This document shows, one piece after another, positions 1 to 5,852 of a stretch of 8,521 nt of DNA. The DNA is taken from NCBI GenBank assembly GCA_002772455.1, contig PCSQ01000074.1, positions 1 to 8,521 of the forward strand, written 5' to 3'. Positions within the stretch are counted from its first letter, which is position 1. Every line of letters begins with the position of its first letter. The notes below the pieces were generated by a model. The model was not told the origin of the DNA, made no database searches, and worked only from the letters and a program-made list of their open reading frames with translations. Origin of the DNA: Candidatus Beckwithbacteria bacterium CG23_combo_of_CG06-09_8_20_14_all_47_9. GTDB taxonomy: Bacteria > Patescibacteriota > Microgenomatia > UBA1400 > CG1-02-47-37. Position numbers and translations under genes: made by a program.

Positions 1-468
1 TGTCTCGATCTCCACAAACTCTTCTTTAATTAAGTAATCGCGGATAAAGTTCACCATTTTCGAGCGGGTGCGGATAATGTGATTCAAACGGGGGCGGCGC
101 AAATCCAGGTAGCGGTATTTTAACCGGACGGTTTCGTCAATTTCGTGGCCGTCGGTGTCGATCGGGAAAGGCAGTTCCCGGCTGACAGTCACTATTTCCA
201 CTTTTGCTGCTTGGATTTCAACCGTACCGGTAGCCAATTTGGGATTAACCAGTTTCTCCGGCCGCTTGACGACTTTGCCGGTTACATAGACAACCGATTC
301 CGGTTTTAAACTTAATTCCCCCTGGTAAACCACCTGGACCAAGCCTGATCGGTCCCGTAAGTCAAAAAACACGATTTTACCGTGGCTCCTGACCGAATTA
401 ACCCAGCCTTTTAATAATACCGTCTGATCGACGGCTTGAATCGTCTCTTTAACTAAAGTCCGTTGCAT
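1..468 (-). CDS. aspS: Aspartyl-tRNA synthetase, N-terminal part (cut by the left edge)
   Basis: Charges tRNA-Asp with aspartate in the cytoplasm. The 156 visible codons start at ATG 468 and run off the left edge, so most of the class II catalytic core is missing. Residues about 15-95 look like the OB-fold anticodon-binding domain: a GWVNSVRSHG stretch, then FFDLRDRSGLVQVV, both typical of AspRS/AsnRS N-termini. They are followed by LPFPID and the strongly AspRS-like RLKYRYLDLRRPRL, then FIRDYL..EEFVEIET, which leads into class II motif 1. RYLDLRR argues for AspRS over AsnRS or LysRS. The N-terminus lacks the usual RTxxCGEL opening and there is a short insertion (TDGHEIDE) before RLKYRYLDLRR, so it may belong to a divergent or shorter AspRS subgroup. 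Whether it is discriminating (Asp only) or also charges tRNA-Asn cannot be judged here. No Shine-Dalgarno precedes the ATG; a TATAAT box lies 18 bases upstream. Confidence 0.93.
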   Translation of the reverse strand, partial: MQRTLVKETIQAVDQTVLLKGWVNSVRSHGKIVFFDLRDRSGLVQVVYQGELSLKPESVVYVTGKVVKRPEKLVNPKLATGTVEIQAAKVEIVTVSRELPFPIDTDGHEIDETVRLKYRYLDLRRPRLNHIIRTRSKMVNFIRDYLIKEEFVEIET

Positions 469-481
469 ATTTCAATTTTAG

Positions 482-510
482 TTGACATTATAAAATTTAT
501 CCAGTATCCT
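482..510 (+). promoter_or_regulatory. Putative sigma-70-type promoter for the small ORFs at 523 and 615
   Basis: A perfect TTGACA (482-487), 17 bases of spacer and TATCCT (505-510, 4 of 6 to TATAAT) point rightward, with a predicted start near 517. This would put the 83-residue ORF at 615 behind a leader of about 98 bases and the 26-codon ORF at 523 almost at the 5' end. It is the best evidence that the stretch 469-858 is transcribed on the plus strand at all. It shares DNA with the oppositely directed aspS promoter. Confidence 0.5.
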
Positions 511-513
511 CAA
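487..513 (-). promoter_or_regulatory. Putative sigma-70-type promoter of aspS
   Basis: On the minus strand, TTGAGG (513-508) is followed after 15 bases by a perfect TATAAT (492-487). The predicted start is near 480, giving a leader of about a dozen bases before the aspS ATG at 468. The -10 is consensus; the -35 matches 4 of 6 and the spacing is short, so the -10 is the stronger part of the call. The box overlaps by one base the -35 of the promoter facing the other way (482-510), so the two could compete for RNA polymerase. Confidence 0.5.
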
Positions 514-522
514 TATTTGAAC

Positions 523-603
523 ATGAAACAAAATAACAATCTTTACCGGATTAACTGTTTTACGGCCCTCATTTGGCCGACATTTAATGCGGGAGATTGT
601 TAA
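523..603 (+). CDS. Possible 26-residue leader ORF
   Basis: An ATG at 523 opens 26 codons ending in TAA at 601-603, just after the predicted transcription start near 517 and 11 bases before the ATG at 615. The peptide begins MKQNNNLYRINCF and ends with NAGDC. I recognise no family and see no Shine-Dalgarno. Inside it, CGGCC (563-567) and GGCCG (575-579) could form a 5-bp hairpin. It could be a leader peptide coupled to the next ORF, or simply chance; an ORF of this length is weak evidence on its own. Confidence 0.2.
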   Translation: MKQNNNLYRINCFTALIWPTFNAGDC

Positions 604-614
604 AAAAATAATAT

Positions 615-866
615 ATGAAAGAATCTTTGAGTTTTGAGTCAACTATTTCCAATCCATATTATTTGGGGCAAGATTTTAATCATGAAATTTTGTCACAATT
701 TGATGCATTAAAACCAATAAAAAAGAAAAAGAACCCAGGAACTACTTATGGCTGGAAAAAAGGTAAAAGACCATCAAAACCGAATACTACTATTGGCGCT
801 GGTATAAATCATACCAAAACCAGTCCAACTTGTTACCCAAAAAAGCCTCCACAACCTAAATCTTAA
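615..866 (+). CDS. Hypothetical small basic, proline-rich protein (83 aa)
   Basis: I do not recognise this protein. It starts at ATG 615, with an in-frame stop at 609-611, and ends at TAA 864-866, overlapping the convergent 3' end of recJ by 11 bases. The first 35 residues are mixed and mildly acidic. From about residue 36 it becomes strongly basic: KKKK, then GWKKGKRPSKPN, and a KKPPQPKS tail, with 14 Lys and 10 Pro over the whole protein. No membrane segment or signal peptide is visible; the basic tail would suit nucleic-acid binding, but that is a guess. Its codons are visibly richer in A and T than those of the flanking genes, which could mean recent acquisition or a non-coding origin. 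A TTGACA-N17-TATCCT promoter lies about 100 bases upstream. A GGGAG at 591-595 is too far from the start to be a normal ribosome binding site. Confidence 0.5.
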   Translation: MKESLSFESTISNPYYLGQDFNHEILSQFDALKPIKKKKNPGTTYGWKKGKRPSKPNTTIGAGINHTKTSPTCYPKKPPQPKS

Positions 867-2442
867 TTTCCTTAATTTTCAACTCTAAGCTTTGATGATT
901 GTTCCAGGAGTTTTGCTCGATCGAGTAAATAATATCGATTAACTGGCCGGGCTTTAACTTAGCGGCCAGCTGACCCTGTCCGAAAGCGATCGCCGTAATC
1001 GACTTCAAGTTCGGAACTTGAAGTGCCAACTTGAGATGCTTACTATCCTGCCCAACCGGATAAAAACTCAAGAGTTTAACTTTTTTGGCCAAAAACAGCG
1101 GGGCCGGATTGCCAAAGCCAAACGGCTGGAATTTTTCCAATTCTTTAAATAAATCCCAATTAACCTGATCTAAACTCAACTCGCAATCGTAAGCCGCTTC
1201 CGGCTGCAGGTCTTGCGCCGTCAATTTAGCCGCCGCCGCTTCCAGTTGGGTTTTAATCTTGGGCAAATTTTTGGCCTCGGCGGTAAAACCGGCGGCCATC
1301 GGATGCCCGCCGCGCTCTAACACCAAATCGCCCAAATCCCGGATCGCTTTGATGGCATCGAAACTCTTAAGCGAGCGCATCGAGGCCTTGATGTGTTTTT
1401 CACCGATGGCCACGACCACGGCCGGCCGGTGAAATACCTCTACCAATCTGCCGGCCACCAAACCGACCAAGCCTTCATGATAATCAGCGCTTTGGACAAA
1501 AATCAGCTGGCTTTTTTCCCGGGCTTTTTGGCGGGCATCGGTAAACATCGCCAGCGTCTGATCCTGCCGCAATTGATTAACCTCGTTTAATTTAATCGTT
1601 AAACTTTCTGCCCGCTTTTGATCCGTGGTGCACAACAGCCGCAAAGCGTCCAGGCTATCAGCCAACCGCCCCATAGCATTTAAACGCGGGGCCAAAGTAA
1701 AACTGACCTGATGCGACGTGATTTTGGCCAAATCAATCACTGCCGCTTGAGCCAAAGCTTTTAACCCCGGTCTCGGTGAAGTTTGCAGCTTAATCAGCCC
1801 GAATTTAACCAACGATCGGTTGGCCCCAAGCAGCGGCACCATGTCCGCAATCGTCCCGATGGTGGCTAAGTCTAAACCGGTTTCACCTTCGAGGTGGGAA
1901 CTGCTTTCACCTCGAAGGTGATTGGCCAAAAACCAAGCCACACCGGCCCCGGCCAATTGAGTGGTATGGACCACGGCGGCGGCCGGAGGAAAATTGTCCT
2001 TGGGTTGATGGTGGTCGGTAATGATCAGATCAATGCCGGCTTTTTGAGCAGACTCGGCCGCCTCAAAACTAGTAATCCCGTTATCCACGGTAATTACTAA
2101 AGATTTGGCTTTAAAGCTGCTTAACCCTTTAACCGATAAACCCCGAACCGATTCGTTACGGGGCGAAATATAAGGCATAACTTTGGCTTTAAGCCGATGC
2201 AGGGCTTCCCATAAAACCGCGGTCGCGGAGATACCATCGGCATCGAAGTCGCCGTAAATATAGATCGGCCGGCCGATTTTAATCGCTCCGGAAATTAACT
2301 TAATCGCCGCGGCAATCATCTTAGAATCGATGCCCAATTGCTTCAAGCCAATCTTTTCCGGAGAAACAGGTGAAAAAAAATCGGCAACCGCTTTAGCCGT
2401 GGTCAAACCGCGCTTTTTGAGTAAAATATCAATAACTGTCAT
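856..2442 (-). CDS. recJ: Single-stranded-DNA-specific 5'-3' exonuclease RecJ
   Basis: Degrades single-stranded DNA 5' to 3' in recombination and mismatch or base-excision repair; cytoplasmic. The DHH phosphoesterase motifs are all present: GDFDADG (64-70, metal ligands D65, D67, D69), VDNG (119-122), DHH (143-145) and GTIADMVPL (196-204). Then come APRLNAMGRL (251-260) and the DHHA1 motif GGHPMAAGF (378-386), followed by a C-terminal OB-type region. At 528 residues it is near the usual bacterial length. Motif I reads DFDADG instead of the commoner DYDVDG, a conservative change. Residues about 175-189 (HLRGESSSHLEGETG) look like an extra linker before motif IV and are encoded by a strong inverted repeat. 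The start ATG (2442) is the only sensible one; a TATAAT lies 5 bases before it. recJ diverges from the CCA gene and meets the 83-aa ORF tail to tail. Confidence 0.95.
   Translation of the reverse strand: MTVIDILLKKRGLTTAKAVADFFSPVSPEKIGLKQLGIDSKMIAAAIKLISGAIKIGRPIYIYGDFDADGISATAVLWEALHRLKAKVMPYISPRNESVRGLSVKGLSSFKAKSLVITVDNGITSFEAAESAQKAGIDLIITDHHQPKDNFPPAAAVVHTTQLAGAGVAWFLANHLRGESSSHLEGETGLDLATIGTIADMVPLLGANRSLVKFGLIKLQTSPRPGLKALAQAAVIDLAKITSHQVSFTLAPRLNAMGRLADSLDALRLLCTTDQKRAESLTIKLNEVNQLRQDQTLAMFTDARQKAREKSQLIFVQSADYHEGLVGLVAGRLVEVFHRPAVVVAIGEKHIKASMRSLKSFDAIKAIRDLGDLVLERGGHPMAAGFTAEAKNLPKIKTQLEAAAAKLTAQDLQPEAAYDCELSLDQVNWDLFKELEKFQPFGFGNPAPLFLAKKVKLLSFYPVGQDSKHLKLALQVPNLKSITAIAFGQGQLAAKLKPGQLIDIIYSIEQNSWNNHQSLELKIKEIKI
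1002..1024. repeat. 23-bp perfect palindrome inside recJ
   Basis: ACTTCAAGTTC (1002-1012), a single central G (1013) and the exact reverse complement GAACTTGAAGT (1014-1024). It lies in the recJ region encoding residues about 473-480, in the C-terminal OB-type domain between HLKLAL and the ITAIAFG stretch. No obvious amino-acid insertion is needed to explain it. Eleven consecutive pairs around one point is rarer than chance predicts for a window of this size. It could act as an mRNA hairpin or a protein-binding site, or be a repeat copy; its function is unknown. Confidence 0.6.
1883..1921. repeat. 14-bp perfect inverted repeat with self-palindromic arms, inside recJ
   Basis: TCACCTTCGAGGTG (1883-1896) and CACCTCGAAGGTGA (1908-1921) are exact reverse complements separated by 11 bases. 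Each arm is also a small palindrome by itself: CACCT, three bases, AGGTG. So four copies of CACCT or its complement are packed into 39 bases. The block is in frame and encodes HLRGE-SSS-HLEGE-T in the loop before RecJ motif IV, where most RecJ proteins have a variable, usually shorter, linker. This looks like a small palindromic element tolerated in frame, comparable in principle to the palindromic elements of Rickettsia, but no second copy occurs in this window. Confidence 0.7.
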
Positions 2443-2445
2443 AAT
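2417..2445 (+). promoter_or_regulatory. Putative promoter of the CCA tRNA nucleotidyltransferase gene
   Basis: TTGAGT (2417-2422), a 17-base spacer and CATAAT (2440-2445, 5 of 6 to TATAAT) lie within the first codons of recJ on the opposite strand. The predicted transcription start is around 2452, only a few bases before the ATG at 2455, leaving no room for a Shine-Dalgarno. Evidence is sequence match only. Confidence 0.4.
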
Positions 2446-2447
2446 GG

Positions 2448-2476
2448 ATTATAAATGAAGTTTAAACTGCCGTCAC
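2448..2476 (-). promoter_or_regulatory. Putative leaderless promoter of recJ
   Basis: On the minus strand a perfect TATAAT (2453-2448) stands 5 bases before the recJ ATG (2442), with GTGACG (2476-2471, 4 of 6 to TTGACA) upstream at exactly 17 bases. The predicted start would fall on or next to the A of the ATG, giving a leaderless mRNA. The -35 lies inside the first codons of the divergent CCA gene. Confidence 0.45.
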
Positions 2477-3777
2477 CGGTAATTAAAGTTTTACAAACCC
2501 TAGAAAGGGACAAGTTTGAGGCTTTTGTCGTCGGCGGCGCTGTTCGTAACCTGCTCACCCATGTTCCGGTGACCGACTGGGACTTTACCACTAACGCCAC
2601 GCCGGAGCAGATACAAAAACTGTTTCCCGATTCTTTTTATGACAATCGTTTTGGTACGGTCGGAGTTAAATTTGACGAACAGGTCTTGGAAATCACTACC
2701 TATAGAAGTGAATCCGGTTACTCTGACCGGCGTCGGCCGGATCGAGTGAAGTGGGGTAAAACCATTGCCAAGGATTTAACCCGGCGGGATTTTACCGTCA
2801 ATGCCATGGCCTTAACCGACAAACTGGAAATAATTGATCCGTTTCATGGTCAAAAAGATTTAAAACAAAAAATTATTCGGGCCGTCGGGCAGGCCGATAA
2901 ACGCTTCAATGAAGATGCCTTAAGAATGCTGCGGGCAATTCGGATTGCCAGCCAGCTGGGCTTTTTAATCGAACCCAAAACACTGGAAGCAATTGTCAAA
3001 AATAGCGCTTTAATTAAACAAATTAGCGCCGAGCGTGTTCGGGATGAGCTGTTAAAAATCATCGCCTCGCCTTTTCCAAAAGAAGGTCTTCAGCTGATGT
3101 TCAACGCCGGATTGTTGGCACACATTTTACCGGAATTAATCGCTACTCGAGGGGTAGATCAAGCCGGCCACCACACTAAGGATGTCTGGAATCATAGTTT
3201 AGACAGCCTCGCCGCCTCGCCGTCGGCAGAAACAATTGTCCGCTTGGCCACCCTGCTCCATGATATAGGCAAACCGGTGGTCAAAAGCAGTCGGGAGGGT
3301 AAAAAAATTACTTTTTACAATCACGAGGTAGTCGGCGCCCGGATGGCTAAAACGATTGCCCGAAGACTAAAGCTGTCTAAAAAACAAACTGATTTATTAT
3401 GGCTTTTAGTCCGCTGGCACATGTTCCAGTACGAACCCAAAATGACCGATAAAGCTATCCGCCGATTTATTACCCGGGTTGGTCGGGAAAATATTAACAA
3501 GATGATACAGCTTCGTGTCGGCGACCGGGTCGGCGGCGGCTCTCAAGCCAGCTCGTGGCGTCTGCGCGAGTTTCAGGAACGGATCAAACAAGTCCTCTAC
3601 AAGCCGTTTGACATTAATGACTTAAAAGTTGACGGCACCGATGCCATGAACATTTTAAATATCAAGCCCGGTCCCAAAGTCGGCAAAATTTTGAAAAAAA
3701 TATTCAACGAAGTTTTGGCTGATGCTAAAAAGAACGACCGGGAGTATTTGCTAAAGAAAATTAACGATTTCGCTTAA
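2455..3777 (+). CDS. cca: CCA tRNA nucleotidyltransferase (class II, with HD domain)
   Basis: Builds or repairs the 3' CCA end of tRNAs; cytoplasmic. The class II nucleotidyltransferase head is clear: GGAVRN (27-32), DWD metal-binding pair (41-43), RRDFTVNAMA (110-119) and the EDALRMLRAIRIASQLGF motif (153-170). The second half carries an HD phosphohydrolase-type domain: HH 239-240, HD 269-270 in LLHDIGKP, NHEVVGA (289-295) and a late Asp in RVGDRVG (357). This arrangement resembles E. coli-type and many other bacterial CCA enzymes. At 440 residues it is of normal length. GGAVRN carries Asn where Asp is commonest (GGAVRD). Sequence alone does not separate full CCA-adding from A-adding or C-adding forms. 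The start ATG lies 12 bases from the divergent recJ ATG; the stop overlaps the end of secF by 17 bases. Confidence 0.93.
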   Translation: MKFKLPSPVIKVLQTLERDKFEAFVVGGAVRNLLTHVPVTDWDFTTNATPEQIQKLFPDSFYDNRFGTVGVKFDEQVLEITTYRSESGYSDRRRPDRVKWGKTIAKDLTRRDFTVNAMALTDKLEIIDPFHGQKDLKQKIIRAVGQADKRFNEDALRMLRAIRIASQLGFLIEPKTLEAIVKNSALIKQISAERVRDELLKIIASPFPKEGLQLMFNAGLLAHILPELIATRGVDQAGHHTKDVWNHSLDSLAASPSAETIVRLATLLHDIGKPVVKSSREGKKITFYNHEVVGARMAKTIARRLKLSKKQTDLLWLLVRWHMFQYEPKMTDKAIRRFITRVGRENINKMIQLRVGDRVGGGSQASSWRLREFQERIKQVLYKPFDINDLKVDGTDAMNILNIKPGPKVGKILKKIFNEVLADAKKNDREYLLKKINDFA

Positions 3778-4609
3778 TCAAAACCAGTAGCGGCACCGCC
3801 ACAAACGGCGACGAATAAGTACCGGAAACAGTTCCGATCAACAAAGCCAAAACAAACCAGCGGGTGGTCTCGCCGCCGAAAACAAACAAAGATAACAGCA
3901 TGAAAATAATCGTCAAAGAATTATTGACCGACCGGGTCATGGTTTCGGAAATCGCCCGATTGGCAATATTTACCATGGTTTCCTGGGGATAAAGCCGCCG
4001 GTCTTCCCGGATCCGATCATACAGCACGATCGTGTCGTGGACCGAAAAAGATAAAATTGTCAATACCGCCGTCACAAATAAAGCGTCGATCTCCACCCCT
4101 AACCACGCTCCCAACAAACTAAAGGCTCCCAAGATAATCAAGCTATCATGAAGCATGGCTAAAACGGCACAGATGCCGAAAGTTTTATCGCGAAACCGAT
4201 AGGCTAAATAAACCAGGATAAATAATACCGCCAGGGCCAGGCCAATTAAAGTTTTTTGAATCAGCTCCTGCCCCAATAACGGGCCGATCGTTTCAAACCG
4301 AATCTCGCTCACCTCGCCAAATTTAATTTTAAGCGTTTCGGTTAATTGCATTTTTTGGGCCGAATCAATCGCCCTTGAGCGCAAAATAAAACTGTCATTG
4401 CTTTGCTGTAAACTAGCCAAGGGAATGGCAGCTTCAGCTACGGTTTGCAACTCGCCGATCGGCGCGTTGACTTTAAGCTCCAGCAAGCTGCCGCCGGTGA
4501 AATCCAAGCCCAATTTTAACCCGTTGACCAGCAGTGAATAACTGCCGCCGGCAATTAATACTAATGACAGGCCGAAATAAAATACCCGGTATTTAAACCA
4601 GTTAATCAT
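3761..4609 (-). CDS. secF: Protein translocase subunit SecF
   Basis: Partner of SecD in the proton-driven accessory complex that completes export through SecYEG; inner or cytoplasmic membrane. The 282 residues begin with a membrane segment (about 10-28) and GLDFTGG (34-40), then an extracytoplasmic domain of about 75 residues (41-115). Five further membrane segments follow from about 118 to 277. The SecF signature HDTIVLYDRIRE is at 191-202, and SETMTRSVNNSLTI at 221-234 is also family-typical. The ATG at 4609 lies within the last codons of secD, overlapping by 8 bases (ATGATTAA), so translational coupling is likely, giving matched amounts of the two subunits. It is the last gene of the minus-strand operon, and its end overlaps the convergent CCA gene. 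No obvious hairpin-plus-T-run terminator follows. Confidence 0.96.
   Translation of the reverse strand: MINWFKYRVFYFGLSLVLIAGGSYSLLVNGLKLGLDFTGGSLLELKVNAPIGELQTVAEAAIPLASLQQSNDSFILRSRAIDSAQKMQLTETLKIKFGEVSEIRFETIGPLLGQELIQKTLIGLALAVLFILVYLAYRFRDKTFGICAVLAMLHDSLIILGAFSLLGAWLGVEIDALFVTAVLTILSFSVHDTIVLYDRIREDRRLYPQETMVNIANRAISETMTRSVNNSLTIIFMLLSLFVFGGETTRWFVLALLIGTVSGTYSSPFVAVPLLVLIKRNR
4448..4469. repeat. 22-bp palindrome with one mismatch, inside secF
   Basis: CGCCGATCGGCG (4453-4464) is a perfect 12-bp palindrome. It is flanked by one mismatched pair (4452/4465) and then by CAAC (4448-4451) against GTTG (4466-4469), making 10 of 11 pairs symmetrical. It sits in the codons for NAPIGEL near residue 50 of SecF, just after the first transmembrane region. 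It may be chance in a genome rich in CCGG- and GGCC-type words, so it is reported mainly beside the stronger recJ palindromes. Confidence 0.35.
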
Positions 4610-5852
4610 ATCTTTTACTTAAAAATTGCCGCATCAGCGTCCGGGTGACAAAAATTCCGGTAAACAAACTGGTTAACACTCCCAAAAGCAAAGTCAGGGC
4701 AAAACCGCGCACCATACCGGAAGTATTTAACCACTGTAAGTTAAAAGGGTTGATTAAAATTAAACTAACGGCAATCGTGGTTATGTTGGCATCCTTGATC
4801 GCATCCCAGGCCCGGCCAAAAGCCAGTTCCAGGGCCAAACGGAAAGGCCGGCCGGCACGCCGCTCTTCTTTGAAGCGCTCAAAAATTAAAATATTAGAAT
4901 CCACGGCCATGCCGACGGATAAAATCAAACCGGCTATTCCAGGCAAGGTCAAGGTCACCGGGATCAGGCGATAAAGGCTTAAAGTAATCAGCCCGTAAAT
5001 AATCAAACCAACCACGGCAATTAAACCGGGTAAACGATAAAGGCTAACCATAAACAAAGACACCAAAACCAAACCGATAACTCCGGCTTTCAGGCTTTGG
5101 TCAATGGAAGCGGCCCCCAGGGTGGCGGAAATATTTTTCTGGGCGATGATTTTGACCGGCACCGGCAAAGCCCCGGCATTAAGCTGAACCGCCAATTGGC
5201 TGGCTGAATCAGCGTCAAAATTGCCGGAAATCTGGGCCCGGCCGTCGAGAATCGGCTCGTTAACAATCGGCGCGGTCACTAACTGATCGTCTAAAAATAT
5301 GGCCAAAGGTTTACCCACGTTCGCCTGGGTCAGCCCGGCGAACTTTTTTGCCCCGTCGGCCGTAAATTCTAAATCGACGACCGCTTGACCGGACTGCACC
5401 CCGGAACCGGCAAAACTAACCCCGGCTTTTTTAAGATCTTTACCGGTTAAACCGGTCGAAGAAAATACCATGGCGCTGGCTGAAGCCTCCACTGTCAAAC
5501 TTTCCCTAAAATCCAATTGGGCGGTTTGGCCAATGAGAGCCACCGCCTGATCAATATCCTCAATGCCCGGCAGTTCAACAATCAGCCGATCTGACCCGCC
5601 CACCTGGGCGGTTTGAATCAGCGGTTCGGCGACACCGTAAAGATCGACCCGCCGGCCGATCACTTCTTTAACCGAATTTAAAGCCTCCGCCCGGGCCGAA
5701 ACATCAATCTGGCTCATATCGGTTTCCAAAACCAAGTGGGCTCCGCCCTGAAGATCGAGCCCCATCTTTAAGGGGCAAAACCAATTCACTCCGGCCGCGG
5801 CCAGAGTAATCAGCCAAATTAATAACAGCTTAACTGACCATTTCTTCTTCAT
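4602..5852 (-). CDS. secD: Protein translocase subunit SecD
   Basis: Works with SecF to pull exported proteins out of the SecYEG channel using the proton gradient; membrane. With the ATG at 5852 the protein has 416 residues. Membrane segment 1 is about 8-24 and is followed by GLDLQGGAHLVLE (31-43). A reduced P1 head follows: RRVDLYGVAEPLIQ (68-80) and LPGIEDIDQAV (94-104) are typical, and LNAGALPVPV (225-233) leads into five C-terminal membrane segments. The SecD signature GMAVDSNILIFERFKEE is at 314-330. The length is shorter than the about 615 residues of E. coli SecD, as is common for the compact form with separate SecF. A TTG two codons upstream would add two residues; the ATG followed by a Lys-rich N-terminus is preferred. 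It overlaps the upstream gene by 23 bases and secF by 8. No yajC is seen nearby. Confidence 0.96.
   Translation of the reverse strand: MKKKWSVKLLLIWLITLAAAGVNWFCPLKMGLDLQGGAHLVLETDMSQIDVSARAEALNSVKEVIGRRVDLYGVAEPLIQTAQVGGSDRLIVELPGIEDIDQAVALIGQTAQLDFRESLTVEASASAMVFSSTGLTGKDLKKAGVSFAGSGVQSGQAVVDLEFTADGAKKFAGLTQANVGKPLAIFLDDQLVTAPIVNEPILDGRAQISGNFDADSASQLAVQLNAGALPVPVKIIAQKNISATLGAASIDQSLKAGVIGLVLVSLFMVSLYRLPGLIAVVGLIIYGLITLSLYRLIPVTLTLPGIAGLILSVGMAVDSNILIFERFKEERRAGRPFRLALELAFGRAWDAIKDANITTIAVSLILINPFNLQWLNTSGMVRGFALTLLLGVLTSLFTGIFVTRTLMRQFLSKRYD

Noticed and set aside
563..579. CGGCC/GGCCG hairpin as a transcription terminator
   Set aside because: The stem is only 5 bp and no T-run follows on either strand.
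836..846. T-run after the recJ stop (minus strand) as a rho-independent terminator
   Set aside because: A run of six T is present on the minus strand, but no GC-rich stem precedes it.
1290..1312. CGGCGG...CCGCCG hairpin in recJ as a further repeat element
   Set aside because: It falls on the codons of the invariant GGHPMAAGF motif, so amino-acid constraint explains it.
1393..2100. Plus-strand ORFs within recJ as genes
   Set aside because: All RecJ catalytic motifs lie on the minus strand in one intact frame; the plus frames are by-products.
4645..4974. Plus-strand 109-codon ORF opposite secD
   Set aside because: Its composition is that of an antisense shadow of secD, it matches no family I know, and secD is certain.
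5596..5611. CCGCCCA/TGGGCGG palindrome in secD
   Set aside because: Seven-bp arms are expected about once in a window of this size.
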